DNA of 64,000 nucleotides, from contig JAQISU010001239.1 in assembly GCA_029339505.1 (NCBI GenBank), positions 3,777,501 to 3,841,500 on the forward strand, read 5' to 3'. The notes beneath the pieces were generated by a model. The model had not been told where the DNA came from, did no database searches, and saw only the letters and a list, made by a program, of their open reading frames with translations. The position numbers and the translations under genes are program-made. This document shows, one piece after another, positions 12,181 to 23,960 of this stretch (position 1 is the first letter of the stretch; each line of letters opens with the position of its first letter). This DNA comes from Unio delphinus. Its lineage: Eukaryota > Mollusca > Bivalvia > Unionida > Unionidae.

Positions 12181-12545
12181 GAATTATTCAAAGAGGAGGG
12201 TCTGGAATTACCATTTTCTGATAGTGAATTATTCCAAGAAATGAGTCTTCATACAATCATTTATTTATTCAAAGAATGGAGTCTGGAAATACCATCTTCA
12301 TCAATTAAATTATTCCAAGAAATTAGTCTGGAATTACCATCTTCATTCAATGAATTATAATTCAAATAATGGAGTCTGGAAATACCATCTTCATGCAGTG
12401 AATTATTGAAATAAATCAAATACGGAATTACCATCTTCATGCAGGGAATTATTCAAAAAAATATATCTAGAATTACCATCTTCATGCAGTGAATTGTTAA
12501 AAGAAATGAATCTGGAATTAACATCTTCATGCAGTGAATTTTAGT
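12181..12545. repeat. 45-bp minisatellite, about 8 copies
   Basis: The unit is GAATTATTCAAAGAAATGAG then TCTGGAATTACCATCTTC then ATGCAGT. Unit starts were located at 12181, 12226, 12400, 12446, 12491 and 12536, with diverged units between 12270 and 12400. The period is a multiple of three, which accounts for the open frame at 12151-12360. Confidence 0.88.
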
Positions 12546-14910
12546 CTGGAATTCATGCATTGAGCCAAACAAATGTTCACAAATATACAATCAAATACAC
12601 GTACAGAAGAAATGTGTTCATACATGTTATTTTAGAAGCCAGAGTTATGGATGGGAGTTATAAAGCATATGGATTGGATTTCATACCAAAAGTGATATTT
12701 TATATATCCCACAGAGATGAAGAAGCGTTTTGCTTGAGCACTGCAAAAGGTAAGTTCATTTTCATTGAAGTCCTCAATTCATACATTTTTTTTAATGCAG
12801 TTAAGTCCTCAGTTCAATACACTCAGTATATTTGACTGACCTATAATTTCATGTGAAGCTGTAGAAGAAGTCATTGTATTTTGTTTGTTATAAAGGCACT
12901 TCTCTCACAAGGCTGGCTATATCATGCAGCAGGAATGGGATTCAAGTGTCTTCTTAGGACACACAAAGGTAGCTGACCTTGGCTGGACTGGGCAGCTATT
13001 GGACATGTAACACTTGGATTACAGTCCAATACTGAACTACTGATTCCATAAATTATGTTCAACAAACTGAAATCTTTAAATACCCACTGTTCAAATACCA
13101 CATTTATCCAATTAAAAGACCAAACTGGTATCCCCTACTCAAAACTTCATTTTGGTAACTATTTGTTATGGATATTTTTTGTCTAATAATTGGTTCTGCA
13201 GTCTTATTGTATTTAGCTGGTAGATTCACTCTTCCTCTAAGCTATAGCATGTATTAATTTTTTTTTATGGAAATGAACACAATTCCATAACCTTAACTGT
13301 CAGGCATAGACATCCACAACCTTCTAGAACTCCCGTACCCGCTCTGCTCAATTGCAGAAGATGCCATAGTCATCCTTTTAATTTAATAATCATTTTTTAG
13401 TACATGCAACACAAAACTACAATTCATATTACATGCTTTTCTAAAGAGCCAGGAGTGCCTTCATTGACATACATGACATTGCTTGCCAACACAAGCTCCA
13501 GCATGCAGTTTCTCAATGGACAACGAATTTATCCAGTTTTGCAATTTAAGTCGTAACCAAGATAATGACAGACAGACATGCAAAAATCTTTGACAAGACA
13601 GGAGAGCAGTCTGAAGACTCAAATTAGGAATGGGGCAGGGGGCTTATTATCATACAAGGTTTTCTTTAGCAAATTATTTCCCAAGCGTTTCTAAACATGT
13701 GACACATAGGGAAACATGATTATCACCATGCATGGGCCTATCATCTGATAAATACAGTAACCTGACAGTTACTACAACATCGGGAATAATTGCTGCAAAA
13801 AGACGTGGATTTCAAGTATAAATACAAATTATAGATTGTAGGTTTTCATGAGCTGCAGTTCTGATAAGAGAATAGACATTATTTATGACATAAGCTCGTG
13901 TATTGGCATTTTATCCTCTTTGTACTGTCACGGATGTATCTAAAACTGCAACTTCTCTGAAAATCCTACATTGTTGATAAAAAATAATTTGTAAATAATC
14001 CCATTTTATTGACTTTTCAAAAAGAAAATAAAAAACAAAGACTATCCACCCTTTATTAAGTCACATTTTCCTGAACATGGACTTCCATGATCATTAAACA
14101 CCATAAATTATTATGTTGCTTTCCTCTATAAATGTACTTCGATTAAAGTTAAGTGTCACAATAATGTACATGTATATGTCAAAATCATTTGATGTAAAGC
14201 CAATGTTTAAAAGATGCAAATAGCCATCATCATTGAGGCATTACTGCATCATGGCAATGGGTTGTTACTGCATGTTTGCTTAAGTTGTCAGACTGTTCAA
14301 ACCCAAACCAAGAATTACTTTTTTATAATGCATTGTGATACAGATCGGAATTGCATGGCCCGGATTTCAAATACCGACTAAAACCAAGTCCAAAAAAGAT
14401 TGAAATTCATTTCTGTCTGAGATCTAAAAAATAAAATACAAAATCGCACATAATGGCAGTATTCTGGTCTGAGACAAAGTACATTTGGGCTTGTAGTTTT
14501 ACAGGTTATGGTGTCCTCTATATTGGTTTACAAGGCACAATGGACTCTACCGATTCAAACATGTACAATGGACTCAACTGATTCAAACCTCCGTCTAATG
14601 TTGCATTTAATGGGTTTATGCAGTTAAGTAATTTCCAGCCTGTATATCAGGTCTATCTATAAATGCCATTTTCTATTATGTACTATGTTTCACAAAATTG
14701 ACATAAAGCAGAGAAAACATCTTGGCAGTTTGATGAAGAGATGGGATATTGCATACATCAAACTTCAATCAAGGACAGCCATAAATTTGCTAGAACTTTT
14801 TACTTCCAGCCCTTCGCCCCCCCCCCCCCCCCCTATTTTTCATAAGATTCAGATTAATAGTCAGACTTTATCAGTGGCATCAAACATTATTTTTGATCTA
14901 CAGTATAATA

Positions 14911-15030
14911 CATGCTTATATATTGAACTGCAAACTGCAAAGACCCAGTTCTATCATCTCATAATGTACTGGTAGATCAGAGTTCATTTTATTTGTAATT
15001 GGATTAGGTTTGTTAAGTGAGTATATATGG
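14911..15030. mobile_element. Single-hairpin MITE copy
   Basis: AACTGCAAACTGCAAAGACC is paired imperfectly with GGTAGATCAGAGTTCATTTT around CTCATAATGTACT. It ends AAGTGAGTATATATGG, the family's terminal sequence. Confidence 0.6.
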
Positions 15031-15239
15031 TTTTGCTGATTTCAGAAAATGATGTATCCATGATTTTCATTTTATGCCTCAATTCATTATATGAATGCCA
15101 ATAATGATGTACGCAGTAAATCATATAAAAAAACATTTAAGAGAAGAAGTTCATGGTGACCAAATATAGCTACATGTACATTATTATTTACTAAACAAGA
15201 ATCCCGAAGAAAAAAAATCTGATGCTCAACTGTGTAAAA

Positions 15240-15800
15240 TGATTTTTCAGGAACCCAGGGTAAGATGGCTTCTTGCAGATATATTTATTAAGTGAAACAA
15301 TATTTTTAAAAGTGAAAACCGTATGTTGATACAACAATCCATCCATCCAGGAGCAGAATTAACAAAATTATCAACATAATGGCAATATTAGGGGTTAGAC
15401 TGGTACATATTTCATTTAGACCCAAACTAGACATAAAGTCTTCTGCTGAAAACATAATGCTGATACGAAGAGTAATTCGAAGATTTTCAAGATACAAGTC
15501 CTAACAGCTATGGGAGCTCAGATTGGTACCACTTCAACTTGTAGACATTGCAATAAGTATTCTGGTGAAACCCAAGATGATATGACTTTTCATTTGAGAG
15601 GAGTAGCAATAAATTTTCATTTGAGAGGTGTAGCAATATATTTTTCAAAATGGCTGCCAAGATGGCCATATTGCATGCCGTATTGGTACAATCTTCATTT
15701 AAGAAACATCACAAGAATTCTTTTAGAAAATAACCAGGTTGATATGACCATCCTTTCAGAACGAGTAGCAACAACATAATTTTCATGATGGATTTTTACA
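15240..15800. repeat. R1 degenerate repeat copy
   Basis: Landmarks are GTAAGATGGCTTCTTGC, TAGACATAAAGTCTTCTGCTG, AAAATGGCTGCCAAGATGGC and a GTTGATATGACCATCC block followed by GAACGAGTAGCAACAACA. There is a short internal duplication, CATTTGAGAGG(A/T)GTAGCAATA, at 15591-15650. Confidence 0.6.
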
Positions 15801-15910
15801 TTTAGCCCCATTTTCATTTAGCAACAGCTAGATCTTGGGATGAACATGCAAGTAAAGTTTCTCTGCAAGACACAGCCATAAAATTGTTAATAGTGATGTT
15901 AATATGTTAA

Positions 15911-16095
15911 TAGTGCTGTTAAAATGGATCTCAAGCAACTTTTTCTCTTTAGAGGTATGCTATTTGTTAAGAATGGATCACAAGCATGTTTTTCTCCAAG
16001 AGGTATGCTATTTATTAAAATGGATCCCAAGCAACCATTTTTCTCTTAGAGGTATATTATTTGTTAAAATGGATCTCAAGCATGTTTTTCTAAAT
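15911..16095. repeat. 48-bp minisatellite, about 4 copies
   Basis: The unit runs AGAGGTATGCTATTTGTTAA then AATGGATC(A/T)CAAGC then ATGTTTTTCTC. Unit starts are at 15952, 16000 and 16049, with partial units at both ends. Confidence 0.85.
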
Positions 16096-16214
16096 GTGGA
16101 TAGGCATATTATTTCACATCAAAATACCAGAAGGAAAAGAGATCTGTTTGGTTACTAAAGATAGCATCGGTTGCTTTTTCAGTTTTGGAATTTCAAGTCA
16201 GGTTTAACATGCAT

Positions 16215-16473
16215 TAAGTGTCATATCTTCCTGGTTTGATGATGCCGACCTTAGGTGTCATATCTGACTGGTCTGATTATGCCAATATTAGGTGTCATAT
16301 CTGACTGGTCAGATTATGCCAATATTAGGTGTCATATCTGACTGGTCTGATTATGCCAATATTAGGTGTCATATCTGACTGGTCTGATTATGCCAATATT
16401 AGGTGTCATATCTGACTGGTCTGATTATGCCAATATTAGGTGTCATATTGGATTGGTCTAATTTTTCATTGTG
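16215..16473. repeat. 37-bp minisatellite, 7 copies
   Basis: The unit is TAGGTGTCATATCTGACTGG then TCTGATTATGCCAATAT. Five intervals of exactly 37 bp separate 16252 and 16437. One diverged unit lies before and one partial unit after. Confidence 0.94.
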
Positions 16474-16917
16474 AAAGTTTAAGTATGGTTGAGTCATCAT
16501 TCCCTTTCATGGAGAACAAGCTCAAACAATTGGTGTACAGGAATGTGTATGAACTTTCAAACAATGGTTCCATACAATAGTCTTTAGACCATCAATAATT
16601 TTATACAGGTTAGACAGGAACTACCTTCTAACAGGTACAAGTGTTAGACAGAGAGTAACGTCTCATCAAAGTTTAATTCAACCATACATGAAAACAACAT
16701 AAACATGTAATAACTTTACTGTTTAAGAATATTATGACATTGTGTCAACCATTTGAAAAGTGATCCAATATCCAGTCATTATAACAAAACCCATCAGGAC
16801 CTAAAGTACATCACATGGTGACATGGTATGTGTTGTGTTTGGGGAATTTTTAACATGGCTTGAAATGTTTTAGCCATATTGCAGCAATGTCTGCAATTTG
16901 CTAGTTTACAGTCATGT

Positions 16918-16997
16918 ACAGCACTGGAAGATCAGGCCAAGGACATGTCCCAGTCATACCAATCCTAACACTAACATCTTAATGCTGAGCACTCTAC
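16918..16997 (-). mobile_element. SINE-A fragment
   Basis: Fragments matching the SINE-A body, AGCACTGGAAGATCAG, CCCAGTCATACCAATCC and ACTAACATCTTAATGCTGAG, occur in the same order as in the complete copy 200 bp away, with an internal deletion. Confidence 0.5.
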
Positions 16998-17130
16998 TGG
17001 ATTTATGAAACATACAACAAAGACCACAGAGTTGCCCTTCTTGTATAGTAATCAAGGTGATTGGGCCTATTAATGACCTGCCTAGTTGGTTCAATGAATG
17101 TAATTAGGCCAATTAAAAACCTGCTTAGTT

Positions 17131-17458
17131 TGTTTGTTTGTTTGTTTGATTAGGATTTTTAACGTAGCTTTAACAATTTTTCAGTCATATCGCTACGATG
17201 TCTGCATTGAGGCAGTTTATAGTGATGTCTAGCACTGAGACGTCATGCCACAGACATGTAGCATGATGTCTCACCCAGTCACATTATCCTGACACCAGGC
17301 CGACCAGTCCCAACACTAACCTCTTAATGCTGAGCGTCAAGCGAGGCAGCTGTTAGTACCATTTTTGTAAGTCTTTGGTATGACTTGGCCGGGGATCGAA
17401 CCGACGACCTCCCGCTTCCGGGGCGGACGCTCTAACCACTAGGCCACCGGAGCGGTTG
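17131..17458 (-). mobile_element. SINE-A, full length, with 12-bp target-site duplication
   Basis: This is the best-preserved copy. On the minus strand a head reads GCTCCGGTGGCCTAGTGGTT, then CCGCCCCGGAAGCGG (anticodon-like CGG), then the B-box GGTTCGATCCC. A body of about 200 bp and a (CAAA)n tail follow. ACCTGCTTAGTT flanks it at 17119-17130 and 17459-17470. The head in one frame gives SGGLVVRASAPEAGGRRFD, a peptide I recall seeing mis-annotated in invertebrate proteomes; it comes from the SINE, not from a gene. Confidence 0.92.
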
Positions 17459-17979
17459 ACCTGCTTAGTTGGCGCAGGCTCATAATCCACCAACACATGC
17501 TTATATTTTTTGTTAAAACAGTCCATGCTCAATCCATGATACTGGATGCACTTCAACAATATGGCACTTCAATGTATGCTTAAAAAACTTGTAGGGCATT
17601 ATATTTAAAACAATGATGACACAAGTAAGCAAAATTGAATTTGGAGAAGCTCTTTCATTAAAAGACTCCTGACAAAGTGTCTAAACCAATACAGTGTAAC
17701 ACACTGTGGTAGGTAAAGTTGGAATAAAGTCAGACAAATAGTCATGGATTTGATACTTGCGCTGACCCTTCCAAGTCAGCTGCCTCTATGTGTCTTCAGG
17801 GAAATACACTTACCTTCCATTTCCTTGGCACATTGCCAATATAATGTGTTAAAAATGTCATCAAAAACTGATCAAGCTAACAAATTTAACAACTTCACAG
17901 TGACTGTCTTAATGTTTGTACCATAGTAATCAAAGCGCTATTTCTGACATGTCATATGAAATTGATGCATTACCTCTCA

Positions 17980-18062
17980 ATAGTGAAAAGGGTCTGATAA
18001 ATTTTACCTCTGTGAAAAGGGTCTGATAAATATTTACTTCTGTAAAAAGGGCTGATAAATTT
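17980..18062. repeat. About 31-bp tandem repeat, 3 copies
   Basis: GTGAAAAGGGTCTGATAAAT then TTTACCTCT, repeated with small changes. Confidence 0.75.
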
Positions 18063-18124
18063 AAATAAATCACATGGTAGCCCAGCAGAAAAGAACCAGA
18101 CACTTTATATATTTCCATACAAAT

Positions 18125-18300
18125 TGGATCCAACTGCAAACTGCATAGACCTAGAACTGCTATCAAATAATTTGCAGATCAGAGTCAATTAAGTCTCCTA
18201 GGCCTACTCAACAGATTAAAAGATAGAGACTGATCTGCAAGAACAATATGATGACAGATTAGGATTTATGTTGGTTGAAGTTGAATCGGACTTATCCAAA
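18125..18300. mobile_element. Degenerate twin-hairpin MITE
   Basis: CAACTGCAAACTGCATAGAC then CTATCAAATAATTTGCAGATC, followed by AGAGACTGATCTGC..ATATGATGACAGATTAGG and TTTATGTTGGTTGAAGTTG. Both hairpin types are recognisable although the arms are worn. Confidence 0.5.
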
Positions 18301-19514
18301 GGAATCTATTGCATAGGGTAGGTCAGCTTCAATTCAGTAGCCCAAATAACAGCAAGCCAGTGTCAATTCCACAATCCCCAGCAAGCACTTAACTAGTCAT
18401 GTCACCCGTGAAAGCTCAATGGACAATCTGAATTGAACATACATGTACTTGTGAAAATACTGTAACCCCTGATCTCCCAGCACAAGATGTCAGACCATAA
18501 TGAAAATAATGCAGAGCATTTCTTTCATGGTAAACCCAAGGAAGCAACTTTTGCTAACAAGTACACAAAATGCGAGGGTGGGGTGAGGTGGACTTAAATT
18601 TTGCAAAAGACATTATGTGAAAACATCCCAACATTTGGTGAATGTTCATTGGGTTTATTGTGGAATGCATATGGTATACTAAAACACATTCCATCAGTGC
18701 TTCTGCTAATGACATCAATTAGTAGGATATGGTTAGAAAGAAAAATGCCAAAATGCCACCACTCATTTAAATGTCAGGCTTTTAACATACAACATTAGCA
18801 ATTGTCAGTTTAGTCCTACATTCAATCATCTAGATTTACCACTAGGTTGGTGGTATAGTTTCATTGGTATACTCAATCATGTATTATGGTGGAGTACGCT
18901 TTATATCAAATTTAATGGAAATTCATGGATTTTGCTTTATACACCTCATGCTGCTCTTGTGATCTTTCATCTATATTGATGAGATTGCCGAGGCTGATAT
19001 GTTGTTCATGATACTAATGGTATTTATAACACATTATTGGCTGTATTGTCTTTCCCAATAGAATCAACAAAGTTATTGACCTGGACAGGTACTGAACCTG
19101 CATACCTTGGATTACAAGATTACAAGCACAGCACCAAGATTTACAAGGTATATGGATAACTTTTGTTTGTGTTTGTGACCATGTATAAAGATTTTTAAAA
19201 CAAAAAATCTAAATATATTTTATATGTAATGGAAAAAGGAATTCAATAATGTTTGGTATAGACCATGTTCCATGAAAACAATCATTTAAAATTTTTCATC
19301 TTTGGCTCAGGACAATGTTGGTGATAACAACTTTCCCAAATCTGTATGCACTATAGTTTTAAAATCTACTTTGATTCAGAAGATATACGACTGATACAAT
19401 GAATATCTAGCCCTTCGTTACACTTAAATTCCAGGCTTCTTACTGAAAGACCCTTATTGAAAAAAAAACATGGATACAAAACTTATGCATTCCTAAATAT
19501 ATTACAGTCTACAG

Positions 19515-19775
19515 AATTGTTGTTGTTGTTGTTGTTATTGTTGTAGGGTTTAACACCATTTTTCAGCCCCTTAATAGGCTATACATGGCAGCCAGTATTA
19601 ATGGTGGATGAAGAACCCATGAAATAACAACCAACCTACGTGAAGCTCCGGCAAGCTTTCTCACATACCCACATTAGCTGAGACCAAGACTCAAACCCCC
19701 ACAGACAGAGGTGAGATGGCACTGATCCGTAACGGTGAGCGCTTTAGACCACTCAACTACTCAGGGCCCCCTACA
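19515..19775 (-). mobile_element. SINE-B copy with TTG-repeat tail
   Basis: On the minus strand it starts GGGGGCCCTGAGTAGTTGAG, then TGGTCTAAAGCGCTCACC, which has the A-box form of a Leu/Ser-type tRNA. CATCTCACCTCTGTC and GGGTTTGAGTC come next. The body has TTCTTCATCCACCATTAATA and the element ends AAACCCTACAACAATAAC followed by (AAC)n at 19515-19540. The tail and polarity mark it as a retrotransposed element. Confidence 0.82.
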
Positions 19776-20065
19776 GAAGTGTAATTTTCTGTGATTTACT
19801 TACTTGGAACAAGTTATGTAATTAATCTGAAACAAGCCAAAGCATTCTGAATGCAGGTCTTGGGTTGGCAGTACTTTTTAACTCCCCTGCATTTATGACA
19901 TGTGCATGCCAAAACCACTCATCCACAATCTTAACTAATAAAATTGCAGACATGAATTTCATGAACTTGTTTGAATTGTGAAATTTACTGATGAAAATTT
20001 GTAATAATGCTATATAATCAGACATGGCTACAGTGAGTTCTACTAAAAAAAGAAAAGCTACCAAC

Positions 20066-20123
20066 CTGGCCTTGGTTCCATACTGTTAGACATTGACATC
20101 TGTCCTGCTGCACTGCCTGGAGC
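20066..20123 (-). CDS. SSBP3: SSBP orthologue, exon D
   Basis: This 58-bp exon (19 codons plus one base, phase 0 to 1) encodes APGSAAGQMSMSNSMEPRP and the first base of a probable Gly codon. It corresponds to the SSBP region ..GVPGTQPLLPNSMDPTRQQ, with the core NSM(E/D)P conserved. The next vertebrate exon starts GHPNMGG, which suits the split Gly codon. The acceptor ends CTGATGCAG after a moderate T-rich tract. The donor is GTTGGT, weaker than those of the other exons, so the exact 3' edge is less certain than the rest. I looked on the minus strand between here and base 1 for the following exon (GHPNMGG..RMNPPRGM-like) and did not find it. Confidence 0.82.
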
Positions 20124-20394
20124 CTGCATCAGAAAAAGGTATAAACAGCACTGATTTTGTCCAGAATAACAGCATGGATAGTAACAAATTAAACTCAATT
20201 TAGAATTACCTTGATTACCAAAAATTTATTTGCACTAAACACAATTGATTGGATCGAGAAAAGTGGAGGTTTGGGTGGCATGGGGAGGTGGAGGGAGGCT
20301 TTTAACTGTAGCATTTTACAAAATGTATCAATGCAATCAATTTAATTCATTACATCAAACAAGGTGTTCATACTGGTCCAAATTGTAAGGTGTG

Positions 20395-20614
20395 TACAAT
20401 ACATGTACTTGCTCCTAAGTCTAGATAAACTGCTAACAACAAACCTCCTTATCTGCCAAGGCATAATGCACCTGCAATCAGGGTCAATGTTGTTTATTCT
20501 ACTGCTTACTCCTCACGAACTACATAGACCCACATATGCCAGCACATTATGTGACAGCCGATCTGGGTCTGTGCAGTTTACAGTACGATTTGTTTTATAA
20601 GCAAGAATATACAG
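20395..20614. mobile_element. Twin-hairpin MITE, near complete
   Basis: It has a terminal CATGTACTTGCTCCTAAGTC, then hairpin 1 (AACAACAAACC..TATCTGCC to TGCAATCAGGGTCAATGTTG), then hairpin 2 (CTACATAGACCCACATATGCC to CCGATCTGGGTCTGTGCAG). It ends TTTTATAAGCAAGAATATAC followed by AG and the flanking TA. Loops carry GGCATAATGCACC and AGCACATTATGTGAC. Confidence 0.8.
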
Positions 20615-20711
20615 TATCTATGGTATGTAATTAGAATATCTAGATTAAGTGATCAAATTTTCCTTAAAAAATAAAACAACAAAACAGTCACGTGTCTGAG
20701 TTAAACCAATT

Positions 20712-20782
20712 CAGCTAAGACTATTTCTTGACAAGTATTTACTCACAGCTAAGACTATTTCTTGACATGTATTTACTCACAG
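20712..20782. repeat. 36-bp direct duplication
   Basis: CAGCTAAGACTATTTCTTGA then CA(A/T)GTATTTACTCA occurs twice consecutively. Confidence 0.8.
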
Positions 20783-21479
20783 CAGTGAAGAACACACAAA
20801 CTAATCCCAAACATATTTATAATTGAATATTAACCCAATTTCTATTGATGACATCTTCCACTTTTCATGCATGCAAAATGATTTGAATATGTGTGGAAAT
20901 CTGCCATTCAAACCTTCACTAAATTATAAAGCTATCCTTCAAGTTCAATCTATAATTTCAATCATCACTAGAACTACTGTAAAGTTCGAGTCAACAATGG
21001 CAATTTTAATGAATATTTTTCTTAATAAAAAGAATGCAAGAAATATTTTCCTAACCCTGTAATTTTTTTCCTTCATTCCAGTTTAAGGTCTATTATTACA
21101 ATGACTGGATTCCATGAATTAAGTTTTGTGTGAAACAACAATCAAGTCTTAAAAACAATTTAAAGCATAACAGAACTTTAAAAAGTTTTTTATAAAAATT
21201 TAAAATTGCATTTTTTCTATGCTGATGTGTAACACTGAAAAGAATTTAAAGTTGCTTTGACAAAACTTTCAAATGAACTTCCATCGTTTCTCAGGGAAGT
21301 CATGTCCTGAAGCATGGACATATTTTTAACAAAAAATAAAACCCTATCTTCATTTCCATTTTAAAGTAATTAATTTCACTATTCCATTACAGTAGTTGTG
21401 CACACGTGTCTGCCCAGCTGTACAAGATTAAAGTCACCTAATTAATTTGTAGGTGATTGTTTTATAATGTCTATTACAA

Positions 21480-21545
21480 TTTCAATCAAATAGCATAGAC
21501 CCAGATCACTCAATACATTAGGTGTCTGCAGATCTCCGTTCACAA
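21480..21545. mobile_element. MITE hairpin remnant
   Basis: TCAAATAGCATAGACCCAG then ATCACTCAATACATTAGGTGTC then GCAGATCTCCGTTCAC is a worn single hairpin of the family. Confidence 0.45.
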
Positions 21546-21793
21546 TTACCCTCTGTATAATAATGTGCTTATATTTTTCCATGTGAATGAGTAATATAAG
21601 AGTTTGCTCCTGCTTGAAAAAAATATGACTTGAAACCTTTCTTTTCCATGCATGCATGCAATTCCTTAAAACTCGTTAACAAAAAAAAAAAAAAAAGACT
21701 TGCTAAAAACATGTTTTTCTCTCAGCATCTTGAAAGCAAACAAATACCTCTTTCCATTACATGAAATGAAAGTACAATATCTCTGCATCAGCG

Positions 21794-22055
21794 TCATTTC
21801 TATTCGTACAGTGCCATTTCTATTGGTTCGGAGTTATTTCTATTGGTACTGTCATTTCTATTGGTACAGTGCCATTTCTATTGATTCAGAGTTATTTCTA
21901 TTGGTACTGTCATTTCTATTGGTACAGTGCCATTTCTATTGGTTCAGAGTTATTTCCATTGGTACTGTCATTTATATTGGTACTGTCATTTCTATTGGTT
22001 CAGAGTAATTTCTATTGGTTGAGTCATTTCATTTGCTTCAGTCATTTCTATACGA
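21794..22055. repeat. About 20-bp minisatellite with a three-subunit pattern
   Basis: ATTTCTATTGGTAC(A/T)GT recurs with alternating linkers GTGCC, TCAGAGTT and TGTC. The result is an imperfect higher-order unit of about 58 bp. Overlapping open frames through it are compositional. Confidence 0.82.
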
Positions 22056-22434
22056 GGCAATTATTTGTCTATGCTATTCTGTGCATGTGGAAGTTATCTT
22101 GATAACAAAATATCTAATTAAAACTTGTACCCCCTCCCCCAGTAGTTCTTCCTAATTCAGATTCATTATCTTCTCTCTGGGACAATCAATGAGATTTATG
22201 GGCATCTGTAACATGAACCATTTCTAATTAAAGCTCTCCATTGCTATTATAGCATTATGATGTTCACAAGCCCTAAAACTGGTCCATCTTATTGGTGAAT
22301 TCACCTTATAATGAGGTAAATTATACCAAATATTAACGTAAAGTAACAAAATTGGATCCATGATAATGCCTGTCTCATAGGGAACGGTTTATACATTATG
22401 CATCTTTTAGTGAATAGTGCATGCTGATAAAATA

Positions 22435-22977
22435 CAGTGAAACCTCATTAACGAATCCCTTTTAGAGATTACCAGATTAAAGCATTCCCCAAAAATTGTC
22501 AATCAAATATGGACACAATCTCACCATCCTAAATCATATGCATGTAGATCTCTCTGGCTCTACATGACGACCAACAGCAACATAAAAAACTGGAGCTGCT
22601 CAAGCCAGATAATTAGCCAAGGAAAATGGCTTCCGTCTCAATGTCATTTGTGTACTATGTCTTTACTGTAAAAGAACACTCAGTAAAAGTGTTCAATACT
22701 TATGAAATGAATACAATCAATCTAGAAAAAAAATCTTTTGTGACAAGATTTTTCATTTAATTCTGCTCTGGCAATGTTAAGTAAAAAATACGAAGTGCAC
22801 CGAACGACATCAGATAAATGCTGTCTACTCTGACAAATCAGATTGTTTTCAGATACTTCAACCAACGGCTTTCAATGGCTGGGATCTTAAGTTAATGCCG
22901 AAATTCGTAAAGTAAAATAGCTTGATGCCTGTGATGTGACTGAATTAAATGAAGTCTGGATTTTTGTGGTTTCACTG
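22435..22977. mobile_element. pogo/Tigger-like MITE with TA target-site duplication
   Basis: TA then CAGTGAAACCTCATTAACGA at the left; TTTTTGTGGTTTCACTG then TA at the right. The outer 11-12 bp are perfect inverted repeats (CAGTGAAACC.. / ..GGTTTCACTG). TA duplication and a CAG start are typical of Tc1/mariner-pogo elements. The 543-bp interior has no transposase frame, so it is non-autonomous. Confidence 0.85.
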
Positions 22978-23102
22978 TATTTGAAGATATAAAAATCATT
23001 TTTTTGTAACTTACTGTACATATGTCGTATGTCCACACAGAAAACTAAGATCTTAACGTAGATGTTGTATACCGCATGTGCTCACTTTGAGCTTGACATC
23101 AA

Positions 23103-23264
23103 TATGCAAACTGAATATACCCAGATAATGGCAGATCTGGGTTTGTGCAGTTAGGTGTAATAAGTAAAACAACGCAGACTCTGATATGCAGTCACATAAT
23201 CATATGGCATATCAGAATCTTTCTTGATTACAACTTGATTTGACTTGTAAGCAAGTAAAGACAG
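23103..23264. mobile_element. Twin-hairpin MITE copy, degenerate
   Basis: TGCAAACTGAATATACCCAG pairs with GCAGATCTGGGTTTGTGCAG with a nearly deleted loop. The second unit pairs AACGCAGACTCTGATATGC with GCATATCAGAATCTTTC. It ends near TTGTAAGCAAGTAAAGACAG. Confidence 0.62.
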
Positions 23265-23593
23265 TTTTCAAATTTCTTCTTTCAAGCCACAATATACCAT
23301 TACAGTATTTTACAGTTTACTTTCCATGACACATACAATTCGATGCACTTCTGAAAGTATATTTTTTACTTTTAGTATACTGAAGATAAATTCTGTCAGC
23401 AACTTTATCATGTCCAGCTGTGCTTTTGAAAACAGCAAGAAATTTTTTTCTAAATACTAATCTAGATGATAATTAAGACATGTCAAGTCAAAATATTACA
23501 GCCCCTGCTTGATCAGATTATTTTGTGAAAGGTGTCAGAAAGAAAATGGAACCTAATATCTAAGAAAGATTTTTTAATAGAGCTCTTTTATTA

Positions 23594-23960
23594 CCATATA
23601 TACTTGCTTATAAGACGAGTCCAAATGCAAACTGCACAGGTCCAGACATGCCATCATATAATGTGCTGGCAGATCTGGGTCTGCGCAGTTTGTAAGGATT
23701 AATGAGCAGAACACCCCCACCCCCCAGATCCTGGTCTGCAAGTGCATTCTCTTCATGGGGAACATTATATACCATGTATACACTCTTGTACAAGTCTGTT
23801 CCAATTGCAATCAATACAGACCCTAATCTTCCATTCCATAATGTGCTGGCAAATGAGGGTCCATGATGTTTGCCTAGATATTACTCCTTAGAAATTGCAC
23901 TGGCCATTATCTGCCACAATATAATGCACTTGTTTTTACAGTTTTCAGTTAGATCTGACA
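23594..23960. mobile_element. Two adjacent twin-hairpin MITE copies
   Basis: It starts CCATATATACTTGCTTATAA. The first hairpin is well preserved: AAACTGCACAGGTCCAGAC to GCAGATCTGGGTCTGCGCAG. The second is partly replaced by CACCCCCACCCCCC. A second start, CCATGTATACACTCTTGTAC, at about 23772 introduces another pair (CAGACCCTAATCTTCC..ATGAGGGTCCATGATG). Confidence 0.65.

Larger units (their letters stand above)
1..20065 (-). other. SSBP intron downstream of exon D (incomplete)
   Basis: This is non-coding sequence following the last recognised exon. I found no GHPNMGG-like exon, so the next acceptor may lie outside the window or be too short or divergent to spot by eye. Stretches without any recognised feature include 1-1100, 3490-5380, 6560-7120, 8010-8600, 9300-10340, 10430-10880, 12560-14900 and 18300-19500. 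Confidence 0.55.

Noticed and set aside
17353..17559. Apparent small protein containing SGGLVVRASAPEAGG
   Set aside because: It is the tRNA-derived head of a SINE with a target-site duplication, not a gene.
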